Shown: positions 18,873 through 26,630 of the stretch, one piece after another
How the letters are laid out: each line of letters opens with the position of its first letter
How positions within the stretch are numbered: the first letter of the stretch is position 1
NCBI RefSeq assembly: GCF_902859945.1
Contig: NZ_CADIKL010000009.1
Location: 177,175-241,174 of the forward strand
From: Paraburkholderia caffeinitolerans
GTDB taxonomy: Bacteria; Pseudomonadota; Gammaproteobacteria; Burkholderiales; Burkholderiaceae
DNA length: 64,000 nucleotides
Direction of reading: 5' to 3'
Notes under the pieces: generated by a model
What the model was told of the DNA's origin: nothing
What the model saw: the letters and a program-made list of their open reading frames with translations, nothing else
Database searches by the model: none
Program-made: the position numbers and the translations under genes

Positions 18873-20078
18873 CTACTTCGCGAAGTGATCAGGCACTTCG
18901 GTCACGCGGCGTTGTGAAACGTGATTCACCCATTCCGTATTGTCGACGCTCACGGTTGCGCTGTTTGCCGGGCGCGGCGCTGCGCGCGTGCCTGCGTAAG
19001 TCGAGAGCGATGGGTAGTCGCTGCTTGACATGCCGCCGGGCTGGACAGGCGAGTAGTCGGAGGCTTCCGAATACGCGCCTTGGGTGCGCTGGGTGGTCAA
19101 GAGCGGCGCGTTGCGATGCGGTGTGAAGTCGTGTGCCGGATGGCGACGGCTTTCACCATGTGCGGAGCGCGTTGCGGTTTCGACGGTCTGGCGGTTCTTT
19201 GTGGCGTTGGCTGCCGTGCTGTTCGTGCGCGTGGCTCTGGAGGTCAGTGTGCCGTGCAGCGGCGCGCCCGGGTTCGTTCGGGCCGCGAAATCCGGCCGCT
19301 CGGCCTTTGCCGTACCTGAGACCGTGGCGGTTGCCGGGCCACGGGCGGTTGCCGCTGCGGGCGCTGCATTGGGCGTGACGATGATGGGCGCCGATGCAGG
19401 GCCTTGACGGCGCGCGGCGTTGGCCGCCGCCGCTGCCGTTTGCGTGGCCGTGTTTCGTGGAGTCGCGGCGGGTGCGCTTGCCGGTGCGTCCTGATTGGCA
19501 CGGGTGGCGGCGGGCGTTGCGAGGTCGTGTCGCGCGCGTTCGTCGGAAAGGCGTGCCGATGCGCTCCCGTCGTTGTCCGAAGCAGGGTTCGCCGGTGTAT
19601 GCAGAGCCGCTTTGTCTTTGCCGTCGCCGAATTGCGTATGGCTTGCCACGATCCAGGTGAGCAGCACTGCGCCGCCAATGGCAATTGCGCTGGCTGCCAG
19701 CTTGTGTGAGGGCGGCGGAATGCGCTCGACGCGTCGGGCTGGCCGTGCGCCGGCCGCCGTGCGCTGCAAGGTATCGGCGGCAGCCTGCTGGGCCTGTGCG
19801 GCGTTGAGCGGGCTGCCCACGGGCGCCGCAGCGGGCCGCGGCGGCTCAGGCGTGAAGCGGCGCTGCAGGTCCCAGCGACAGACTTTGCGAAACGCCTCCG
19901 CGCTCAGGCACATCGTGCGCAGGATGGCCGCATAGAACGCCTGGAGCTCGGTGCGCAGGCTGAAGTGCGGAGGCATGAGCGCCCATTCGCGACCGAACGG
20001 CGGTGGGACGCGGTTGAGTGGACGCATGCGCGGCATCGCGAGTGCGCCTTCCACCTGAACTAACGGATAAGTTGACAT
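18873..20078 (-). CDS. Uncharacterised single-span membrane protein, Ala/Thr/Pro-rich
   Basis: I do not recognise this 401-residue protein. From the ATG at 20078 (MSTYPLVQVEGAL) it has about 125 soluble N-terminal residues, including LRTELQAFYAAILRTMC, then one hydrophobic segment at about 127-147 (KLAASAIAIGGAVLLTWIV), then roughly 250 residues dominated by Ala, Thr, Pro, Asn and Arg. No signal peptide, catalytic motif or known domain is visible; the layout suggests a cytoplasmic head and a long disordered periplasmic tail. An upstream GTG at 20117 would add 13 residues. Codon use looks like the neighbours. Confidence 0.65.
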   Translation of the reverse strand: MSTYPLVQVEGALAMPRMRPLNRVPPPFGREWALMPPHFSLRTELQAFYAAILRTMCLSAEAFRKVCRWDLQRRFTPEPPRPAAAPVGSPLNAAQAQQAAADTLQRTAAGARPARRVERIPPPSHKLAASAIAIGGAVLLTWIVASHTQFGDGKDKAALHTPANPASDNDGSASARLSDERARHDLATPAATRANQDAPASAPAATPRNTATQTAAAAANAARRQGPASAPIIVTPNAAPAAATARGPATATVSGTAKAERPDFAARTNPGAPLHGTLTSRATRTNSTAANATKNRQTVETATRSAHGESRRHPAHDFTPHRNAPLLTTQRTQGAYSEASDYSPVQPGGMSSSDYPSLSTYAGTRAAPRPANSATVSVDNTEWVNHVSQRRVTEVPDHFAK

Positions 20079-20305
20079 GGATTTCTCGCTGCCTTGGCGG
20101 GATGGGCACCAGAACACGGTGGAACCCGAAAGACGCGCGGTTTGTCAGCGCTGTCGTGCTTTGTACGTCTGTACGGGTCAATCGTTTGGACTCGAATGAT
20201 GCAAGCGAGGCTTTGAGCGATCTATCGGAAACGTCTGAAAACTGGGCGAAAACTGTCGTCGATACGTGTTCCGGGCCACGCTAATCCGCTATCTCATTTT
20301 TTTGG

Positions 20306-20848
20306 TTAGGCGGTATCGAGCCGATAGACGTAGCGCAGCGCGGTAATGTCGATGCCGCCCATATGGTCGGGCTCCGCGCCCGAATATTGCCAGCCTTGTC
20401 GCTCATAGAACGCGATGGCGGACTCATTGCCTTCGAGCACGTAGAGATAGAGCCGGGATTCGCCCTGGGCGCGCGCCCAAGCCTGGGCCGCTTGCATGAG
20501 CCGCTTACCCACGCCAATACCTTGATGTCCTGGCAGGGCATGCAGATTGTCGAGCAACGCGCCCCATGGCGAACCGGGTTGACGCTCGGCGCAGACGAAC
20601 CCGACCGGCGTGCGGCTTTCCGGTTGATCCCCTAGTTCGGCGATCAGCACGAGGCGGCGGTCCTCTCCGGGGGCCACCATGCGCGCGCGCCAGTATGCGG
20701 CGCGTTCGGTATCGACTTCCTGTTCGAGGAATGCGGCGGGCAGCAGATCGCAATACGTGGACTGCCAGCTCGCGGCATGCATGGCGGCGAGCAGCGGAGC
20801 GTCGGCGGTCGTGGCGGGACGCAGTGTGAGGGCGGGAGCGGTGGGCAT
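20306..20848 (-). CDS. GNAT family N-acetyltransferase
   Basis: Predicted acetyl-CoA-dependent acetyltransferase of 180 residues. From the ATG at 20848 it begins MPTAPALTLRPATTADAPLL, the usual GNAT opening. Motif A is GHQGIGVGKRLMQAA (the Q/R-x-x-G-x-G/A pyrophosphate loop) and motif B is LYLYVLEGNESAIAFYERQGW. The ORF extends 52 codons upstream, but that part is Arg-rich and not GNAT-like. Substrate unknown. It sits just downstream of the TPR-glycosyltransferase gene on the same strand, 29 bases after its stop. Confidence 0.85.
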   Translation of the reverse strand: MPTAPALTLRPATTADAPLLAAMHAASWQSTYCDLLPAAFLEQEVDTERAAYWRARMVAPGEDRRLVLIAELGDQPESRTPVGFVCAERQPGSPWGALLDNLHALPGHQGIGVGKRLMQAAQAWARAQGESRLYLYVLEGNESAIAFYERQGWQYSGAEPDHMGGIDITALRYVYRLDTA

Positions 20849-20877
20849 ACGGGGCCTCGGGTAACCGCGATCAGGCG

Positions 20878-22830
20878 TCAGGCCTCGCGCAGCGCAGCGG
20901 CGACGCGCGCGACCACTTCGTCCCATGAGCCGGGCCGCGGCTGGCGCACGAGGCGTGCGCGTGGATACCACGGACTCGCGTCGGTGTCGGCGAACCAGCG
21001 CCAATCGGCGGCGAACGGCAGCATCAGCCAGAGCTTAGCGCCCAGCGCGCCCGCGAGGTGGGCGATGGACGTGTCGATGGAGACCACGGCGTCGAGGCGT
21101 TCGATGACGGCAGCGGTGTCCGCGAAATCGTCCAGCCTGCCATCCAGCCGGTGAATGGTGCGCGCACGTGGATGTGCATCGAGCGCCGCGTGCTCCGCCT
21201 CGCTCAGGTTCGGCTGGAGCACGATCCAGTCGATGCCTTCGAGCGCGAACAGCGGCTCAAGCGCGGCGAGCGGCATCGAACGGTTTTCGAGCTTCATGAT
21301 GCGGCCCGACCAGGCCAAGCCTATTTTGCGCTTGGCTTGTCCGCCGAGCGAGCCGCGCCATTTGCGCCGATAGGCGGGCGGGGCCGCGAGGTAGGGCATG
21401 GGCGCGGGCACCGTTTCGTACGTCGTGCCGAGCGCAAGCGGCAGCGAGAGCAGGGGGCAGTGCAGGTCGACTGCCGGGCGCGGCGCACCCTGCTCGATCA
21501 GCGTGATATGTGCGACGTGGGCGGCCGGCGCGATGAGCGGCACGAGCGGCGCCTGAACTTCGAGCACAATGCGCGCGCCGCTGTGCGCGAGCGCCACGAT
21601 GTTCGGAACGAAACGCACGAACTGGAGCGTATCGCCGAAACCTTGCTCTGCGTGGATGAGCAGCGTGCGGCCCGCAAGCGGCTCGCCGCGCCAGCGGGGC
21701 ACGGCAGCGAGTGTGGCTGCGGCGGCGTCGCGATGCGCTGGCGCCGCGGCGGCCATCGTGATGCCGGTGGCGTTGACACCATCAGCAACGCCCATAACGC
21801 CACTCGCGCTTTCGCGTGCGGCCGGATCGAGTCGCCACTCGTAGGCGGCGAGGCCGCGCGGGAAGTCGCCCAGGGTCAGCAATATCAGCGCGCGGTTCAG
21901 ATGCGCGGCCGCGAGATCGGGTCGCACGCGCAGCGCTTCGTCGAATGCGCGCAGCGCGGCGGCATGGCGGCCGAGCGCGTGCTGCGCCGAACCTAGCGCG
22001 AGCCACGCGAGCGCGAACTTCGGATCGAGGCCGATCGCGCGCTCGTAGGGGCTAAGCGCTTCTTCGTGCCGCCCAAGCGCCGCCAGCGCGTTGCCGAGCC
22101 CGAACAGCGCGGGCGGGAATTGCGGTTGCAGCGCGAGGGCGGTTTCGAAGCCCGCGACGGCTTGCGCGTGATAGCCGGTGGCGTCGAGCGTGTTAGCCAG
22201 GTTGAAATGCGCGGCGACGAAACGCGGCTGGAAGCGCAGCGCCTTCTGGAACTGTTCCACCGCGCCCGCGCAGTCGCCGAGCGCGTTGAGCGCCATGCCG
22301 AGATTGTTGTGCGCGCCGGCGTGGCCCGGACGGATCTTGAGTGCGCGGCGGAACGCTTCGGCGGCTTCCGCATGGCGGCCTAGCGCGTGCAGGGCGTTGC
22401 CGAGATTGTTGTGCGACGAGGCGTCGCCGGGCTGCAGGCGCACCGCGTGGCCGAACGCGTACATCGCGTCCTCGTGGCGGCCGACCGCCGCGTAGGCGTT
22501 GCCGAGGTTGTAGTGCGCGAGTGCGAACGCGGGCGCGAGCGTGAGCGCATTGCGAAAGCGCTCGATCGCGCCCTCCAGCTCGCCGAGCGCCTTCAGTGCA
22601 TTGCCGAGATTCAGCTGGAGCGCGGCGTCGTCGGGCCGCAGCGAGACCGCGCGGCGCACGAGGTCCGCGGCTTCGGCGTGCTGGCCCTGCTGATGCCGCA
22701 GCACGCCGAGCATGTGCAGCGCATCGACGTGCACGGGATCGGCGGCGAGCGTCGCGCGGTAGCCGCGCTCGGCGTCGTCCAGCCGGCCGTCGCGATGTGC
22801 GGCGTATGCGCGGACAAAAACCTGTTCCAT
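20878..22830 (-). CDS. TPR protein with C-terminal glycosyltransferase-like domain
   Basis: A 650-residue protein starting MEQVFVRAYAAHRDGRLDDAE. Residues 1-350 contain about ten tetratricopeptide repeats (recurring A-x-x-N-L-G-N-A-L-x-x-L-G-R-x-x-E-A). The C-terminal 230 residues resemble heptosyltransferase-like (GT-B) folds: LLIHAEQGFGDTLQFVRF, KIGLAWSG and DAVVSIDTSIAHLAGALG. Such TPR-GT fusions are common in proteobacteria and are thought to glycosylate proteins or polysaccharides; the acceptor is unknown. No signal peptide, so cytosolic. Divergent from the ArsR-type regulator. Confidence 0.82.
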   Translation of the reverse strand: MEQVFVRAYAAHRDGRLDDAERGYRATLAADPVHVDALHMLGVLRHQQGQHAEAADLVRRAVSLRPDDAALQLNLGNALKALGELEGAIERFRNALTLAPAFALAHYNLGNAYAAVGRHEDAMYAFGHAVRLQPGDASSHNNLGNALHALGRHAEAAEAFRRALKIRPGHAGAHNNLGMALNALGDCAGAVEQFQKALRFQPRFVAAHFNLANTLDATGYHAQAVAGFETALALQPQFPPALFGLGNALAALGRHEEALSPYERAIGLDPKFALAWLALGSAQHALGRHAAALRAFDEALRVRPDLAAAHLNRALILLTLGDFPRGLAAYEWRLDPAARESASGVMGVADGVNATGITMAAAAPAHRDAAAATLAAVPRWRGEPLAGRTLLIHAEQGFGDTLQFVRFVPNIVALAHSGARIVLEVQAPLVPLIAPAAHVAHITLIEQGAPRPAVDLHCPLLSLPLALGTTYETVPAPMPYLAAPPAYRRKWRGSLGGQAKRKIGLAWSGRIMKLENRSMPLAALEPLFALEGIDWIVLQPNLSEAEHAALDAHPRARTIHRLDGRLDDFADTAAVIERLDAVVSIDTSIAHLAGALGAKLWLMLPFAADWRWFADTDASPWYPRARLVRQPRPGSWDEVVARVAAALREA

Positions 22831-22952
22831 GACTGAAAGGCAAATACGTGGGGGATGGCGAAGGCGGCATTTTCCCACACTCGGATGGGGGCTCCCCGAA
22901 CCTCGCGTGCGCGGCCTTCCAACACGGCTTGACCTGTTGCCGTACCGCAACT

Positions 22953-22978
22953 AACATTTGAACAACTGTTCATATGTT
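22953..22978. promoter_or_regulatory. 12-2-12 SmtB/ArsR-type operator
   Basis: AACATTTGAACA (22953-22964), two bases, then TGTTCATATGTT (22967-22978) form a 12-2-12 inverted repeat matching at 11 of 12 positions. The core TGAACA-N2-TGTTCA is the known consensus for SmtB/CzrA-type metal sensors. It lies 13 bases before the regulator start, so it should cover the promoter and give zinc-relieved autorepression. Confidence 0.75.
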
Positions 22979-22990
22979 TGGGCTGTCGCC

Positions 22991-23311
22991 ATGTTGCCGT
23001 ATCCCGAGGACGAGCGCGTCGCGCCGCTCGCCGACCTGTTCCGCCTGCTTGGCGATCCCACGCGCCTGCGCATCGTGCTGGCGTGCGTGCAGAGCCGTCG
23101 CGCAGTGGGTGCGATTGCCGACGCGCTGGGTTTGTCGTCGTCGCTGGTGAGCCACCATCTGCGCCTGCTGCGCGCTGCGCGCATCGTGCGGGCCGAGCGC
23201 GAAGGCAAACAGGTGTTTTACGCCGCCGCGGACGCGCATATCAGCGCGATGCTTGCGGGGATGCTGGAGCACGTGGCCGAGCCGGTCCCCAAATGGCAGG
23301 AACTCACGTGA
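22991..23311 (+). CDS. ArsR/SmtB family metal-sensing repressor
   Basis: Winged-helix repressor of 106 residues. DNA-binding helix region ALGLSSSLVSHHLRLLRAA lies at about 45-63. The C-terminal helix alpha-5 has Asp81, His83, His94 and Glu97, with the same spacing as the zinc ligands Asp104/His106/His117/Glu120 of SmtB; the N-terminal Cys pair of ArsR or CadC is absent. Zinc (or cobalt) sensing is therefore likely. The ATG at 22991 is chosen because the open frame further upstream runs through the operator. Its stop overlaps the GTG start of the CDF transporter by GTGA, so the two are co-translated. Confidence 0.88.
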   Translation: MLPYPEDERVAPLADLFRLLGDPTRLRIVLACVQSRRAVGAIADALGLSSSLVSHHLRLLRAARIVRAEREGKQVFYAAADAHISAMLAGMLEHVAEPVPKWQELT

Positions 23312-24381
23312 CGCGCGCGGACTCCGGGCATGCAGGCGAGGGCGCCGCGCCACTTCATGCGCATGGCGCTCACGGTCATGACCATGTTCACGAGCACGAC
23401 CATGCTCACGACCATAGCGTCCATGACGATCACCACGATCACCACGATCACCACGATCACGGTGCGCATGGCCACCACCATCACCATCACGCGCCGGCCG
23501 CGGGCCATGGCCGTGCGTTCGCACTGGCCGTCGCGCTGAACGTCGTCATCGTGGTGGCGCAGACGGTGTATGGCGTGATCGCGCATTCCACCGCGCTGCT
23601 CGCCGACGCCGGCCACAACTTCTCCGACGTACTCGGCCTGCTGCTCGCCTGGGGCGCCGCATGGCTCGCCACGCGCCGGCCTTCGGCGCGCTATACGTTC
23701 GGCTTCGGCAGTTCGTCGATTCTTGCTTCACTCGCAAACGCGGCGCTGCTGCTCGTCGCCTGCGGCGCGATTCTTGCCGAGGCGATCGGGCGTCTGCTCT
23801 ATCCCGCGCCTGTGGCCGGCCTCGACGTGTTCATCGTCGCCACGCTCGGCATGGTGGTCAACGGCTTCTCGGCGTGGCTCTTCATGCGCGGTCAGAAGGA
23901 CGATCTCAACATTCGCGGCGCCTTCCTGCACATGGCTGCTGACGCGGGCGTCTCGGCGGCGGTCGCCGTGAGCGGCCTCGTGATTCTGGCGACGGGCTGG
24001 AGCTGGGTCGATCCGGCGATGAGCATCGTTGTCGTGCTCGTGATCGTACGCGGCACTTGGGGGCTGTTGCGCGAGTCGGTGCGGCTTGCGCTCGCGGCGG
24101 TGCCCGAAGGCGTCGATATCGAGCGTATCCGCGGCTTTCTTGCACAGCAGCAGGGCGTGACCGATGTGCACGATCTGCACGTCTGGGCGCTTTCTACTAC
24201 GGGTAACGCGCTTTCCGCGCATCTCGTGATGCCCGCCGGCCATCCCGGCGATGCTGCGCTCGATGCCATCGTGAGCGCGCTTGGCGCGCGCTTTCGCATG
24301 AGGCATGTGACGTTGCAGGTGGATCTGGGCACGAGCGCGCATCGCTGCTCGCTCGACGCCGCGCCGCATCTTCATCCCTGA
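23308..24381 (+). CDS. CDF family zinc/cation efflux transporter (CzcD/ZitB-like)
   Basis: Inner-membrane cation diffusion facilitator of 357 residues exporting Zn2+ or similar ions by proton exchange. Start is the GTG at 23308 overlapping the repressor stop. Residues 15-65 are extremely His/Asp-rich, a metal-buffering tail. The site-A residues are present: LLADAGHNFSDVLGL in TM2 and HMAADAG in TM5 (His-x3-Asp, the zinc/cadmium type). Six hydrophobic helices are followed by a cytosolic domain with DVHDLHVWAL. Co-regulated with the SmtB-type repressor just upstream. Confidence 0.9.
   Translation: MTRADSGHAGEGAAPLHAHGAHGHDHVHEHDHAHDHSVHDDHHDHHDHHDHGAHGHHHHHHAPAAGHGRAFALAVALNVVIVVAQTVYGVIAHSTALLADAGHNFSDVLGLLLAWGAAWLATRRPSARYTFGFGSSSILASLANAALLLVACGAILAEAIGRLLYPAPVAGLDVFIVATLGMVVNGFSAWLFMRGQKDDLNIRGAFLHMAADAGVSAAVAVSGLVILATGWSWVDPAMSIVVVLVIVRGTWGLLRESVRLALAAVPEGVDIERIRGFLAQQQGVTDVHDLHVWALSTTGNALSAHLVMPAGHPGDAALDAIVSALGARFRMRHVTLQVDLGTSAHRCSLDAAPHLHP
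23420..23495 (+). repeat. Tandem His/Asp codon repeats in the transporter N-terminus
   Basis: Near-identical 9-base units reading CAC-CAC-GAT encode the HHD runs, followed by a HisHis-rich block. It is coding microrepeat DNA prone to length variation; not a CRISPR. Confidence 0.7.
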
Positions 24382-24408
24382 AGCACGCCTGGGCGTTACC
24401 GGGTGTCG

Positions 24409-24447
24409 CCCAGAGCCACCCAGAGCCACCCACAGCCACCCACAGCA
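24409..24447 (+). repeat. Decamer tandem repeat between the CDF and monooxygenase genes
   Basis: About 3.6 copies of a 10-base unit (CCCAGAGCCA, then CCCACAGCCA variants) lie just after the CDF stop. The repeat is non-coding in the two flanking frames, and no function is evident. Confidence 0.7.
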
Positions 24448-24526
24448 CTCATAGCCGCACCGGGGCGCTCAACGGGGCCAGGAGCGGGCGTACACTACGT
24501 TTCATGTCGATCGCATGGAGGTCTGC

Positions 24527-26269
24527 ATGACCGTGGCTTCTTCTCAGCCGTCCGTGCTCATCGTCGGCGCGGGACCCACCGGTCTCGCCGCCGCCCTGAG
24601 TCTTGCCCGTGCGCGCATTCCGGTCCGCTTGATCGATCGCGCGCGAGAGCCTGGGCGTCACACGCGCGCGATTGGCATTCAGGCGCGAACGCTCGAACTC
24701 TTCGAGCAGCATCGTATCGTCGAGCCCTTTCTCGAGCGCGGCCATCGCGCGCACGTCGCCAACCTCTATTCGAACGGTCAGCGCCGCGCGCGTCTCGACT
24801 TCGATCCGTTGTTCACGCGCTATCCGTATTTGCTGTTCATCGACCAGAGCGAAACCGAGCGGATTCTCGCGGCGCAACTCGCGACGCTTGGCGTGGAGGT
24901 CGAGCGCGGCGTCGAGCTGATCGAATTCAGTCAAGGCTCCGCGAGCGTGAGTGCTGATGTGCGCCTTGCCAACGGACGCACCGAAGCGTTGCGCTGCGCC
25001 TGGATGATCGCCGCCGACGGCGCGCACAGCACGGTGCGCCACCATCTGGGCATGAAGTTCGATGGCGAGACGATCGAGCAGTCGTTTCTGCTTGCCGATA
25101 TCGCCGCGAGCACGCCGTGGCCCGAGGACGAGTTCCACGTGTTCGCGTCGGGCGATGGGCTTGCCGCGATTTTTCCGTATGGGCGCGGGCGCTATCGTCT
25201 GATGGCCGATCACAAGGCGATGCTGCCGGCCCTGCCCGAAGGCGCACCGCCCGTGCCGACGCTCGAAGAATGCCGCTCGATCGTCGAGCGCCGCATGCAC
25301 CATCCCGTCTCGGTCGCCGACATGACCTGGGCGTCGTACTTTCACGTGAATAGCCGCATCGTGCGCTTCCTGCGCGCGGAGCGCGTCTTTCTCGCGGGAG
25401 ACGCCGCGCACGTGCACAGCCCCGCGGGCGCGCAGGGCATGAACACGGGCATTCAGGAGGCGTTCAATCTGGGCTGGAAGCTCGCGCGCGCGTTGGGCGG
25501 CGCACCCGATCGACTGCTCGATACGTACCACGCCGAGCGTTATCCGATCGAGCGCATCGTGTTGCGGCAGACGAGCTTCATGACGCAGCTTGTCGAAGCC
25601 GATCACGGACCGCTCAAGCTATTGCGCGAGCGCGTGATGCCGGCGCTGGTCGCGCTCGGTCCGCTGCGCGACGCGGCGCGCGAGGCGCTGAGCGAATTGT
25701 CGATCCAGTACCGGCGTAGCGCGCTCACGCTCGAACGCGTGCTCGACGGTGGGCCGCGCGCGGGCGAGCGCGCGCCAGACGCCCTCGTGCGCGTGGTCGA
25801 CGGGCCGCTTGGCAAGGCGCCAGGCAAAGGCCGCATCTTCGATCTGCACGATCCGGCGAGCTTCTCGCTGTTCCTGCTGGTGGGCGATGACGCGGTGCGC
25901 GTCGTGGAAGCCGCCGGGCACACGCAGCCGGACGGGCCGACGAGCGTCGCGAGCTTGCTCGGCGCGGCCGGCACAGCAAACGCAGTTGCCGCGCTCAGGC
26001 CGTTTGCCGAGGCGGTTGAACGGGTGTTGCCGCAGGCGGTGCGGGTTTGGTGGGTGGCGGATCTGCCGGACAGCGAGGCACCCTTGGCGGGCGAGGGCGC
26101 GCCCTCGCTCAGCGATGCCTACGGGCGCACGCGACCAGCATTCTATTTCGTGAGACCCGATGGCTATATCTGCGCGCGCGGTCGTACCGGATCGGACCTG
26201 CATGGCTTGCTGCGCCATTGCGAGACGTGGTTCACGCCTGCGCCCGCGCCGCGGCCCGCGGCGCAGTGA
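24527..26269 (+). CDS. FAD-dependent aromatic ring monooxygenase (PheA/TfdB/MhpA-like)
   Basis: Single-component flavoprotein hydroxylase of 580 residues using NAD(P)H and O2. The ATG at 24527 is preceded by GGAGG at five bases, better than the ATG at 24515. VLIVGAGPTGLAAALSLAR (Gly14-x-Gly16-x2-Gly19) is the FAD Rossmann motif, AADGAHSTVR the DG motif, and VFLAGDAAHVHSPAGAQGMN the GD motif. The C-terminal thioredoxin-like domain typical of the phenol-hydroxylase group begins near residue 400. Substrate unknown; no aromatic catabolism genes adjoin it. Confidence 0.85.
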   Translation: MTVASSQPSVLIVGAGPTGLAAALSLARARIPVRLIDRAREPGRHTRAIGIQARTLELFEQHRIVEPFLERGHRAHVANLYSNGQRRARLDFDPLFTRYPYLLFIDQSETERILAAQLATLGVEVERGVELIEFSQGSASVSADVRLANGRTEALRCAWMIAADGAHSTVRHHLGMKFDGETIEQSFLLADIAASTPWPEDEFHVFASGDGLAAIFPYGRGRYRLMADHKAMLPALPEGAPPVPTLEECRSIVERRMHHPVSVADMTWASYFHVNSRIVRFLRAERVFLAGDAAHVHSPAGAQGMNTGIQEAFNLGWKLARALGGAPDRLLDTYHAERYPIERIVLRQTSFMTQLVEADHGPLKLLRERVMPALVALGPLRDAAREALSELSIQYRRSALTLERVLDGGPRAGERAPDALVRVVDGPLGKAPGKGRIFDLHDPASFSLFLLVGDDAVRVVEAAGHTQPDGPTSVASLLGAAGTANAVAALRPFAEAVERVLPQAVRVWWVADLPDSEAPLAGEGAPSLSDAYGRTRPAFYFVRPDGYICARGRTGSDLHGLLRHCETWFTPAPAPRPAAQ

Positions 26270-26368
26270 TCCGATTGCGTCGAGAAAAGGCAGGGCTCAT
26301 GTGAGGCGGGGCGAAGGTGCATGGTGTGCGCGCTTCGCCCCGCCTCAACCTCATGCAGCGTTTTGCGA

Positions 26369-26626
26369 TCAAGCCGCCGCTGCGGGCGTGAGCGAGTCGC
26401 GATGCTGCGTGAGCGCGGCGAACACGATCTCGGTGAAGCCCGCCTGCTGGGCATCGCCGTTTGACGCCGGGGCGTCGAGCGCCGCTAGCAGCGTGCGGCG
26501 CATGCGCGGCTCCCAGAACTTGCGGATGTGCTCGGCGATGCCCGTGAGCGCTTCCTCGCGATCGGGCAGCGAGTCGAAGAAGCTGCCGATCTGGTTCGCC
26601 ATCTCGATCAGGTTGTCTGCTTTCAT
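26369..26626 (-). CDS. fdsD: NAD-dependent formate dehydrogenase delta subunit
   Basis: Small 85-residue subunit at the end of the fds operon, four bases after fdsA. It begins MKADNLIEMANQIGSFFDSLPD and contains HIRKFWEPRMRR, the conserved core of FdsD. In related enzymes FdsD, with FdsC, aids assembly of the Mo-bis-MGD centre. The preceding gene in many relatives (fdsC) is absent here. Confidence 0.92.
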   Translation of the reverse strand: MKADNLIEMANQIGSFFDSLPDREEALTGIAEHIRKFWEPRMRRTLLAALDAPASNGDAQQAGFTEIVFAALTQHRDSLTPAAAA

Positions 26627-26630
26627 CGCG

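Noticed and set aside
22958..22990. Upstream TTG start for the ArsR-type repressor
   Set aside because: It lies inside the 12-2-12 operator; the ATG at 22991 gives the family length.
23420..23495. Short regular repeats suggestive of a CRISPR array
   Set aside because: They are in-frame His/Asp codons of the CDF transporter with no spacers.
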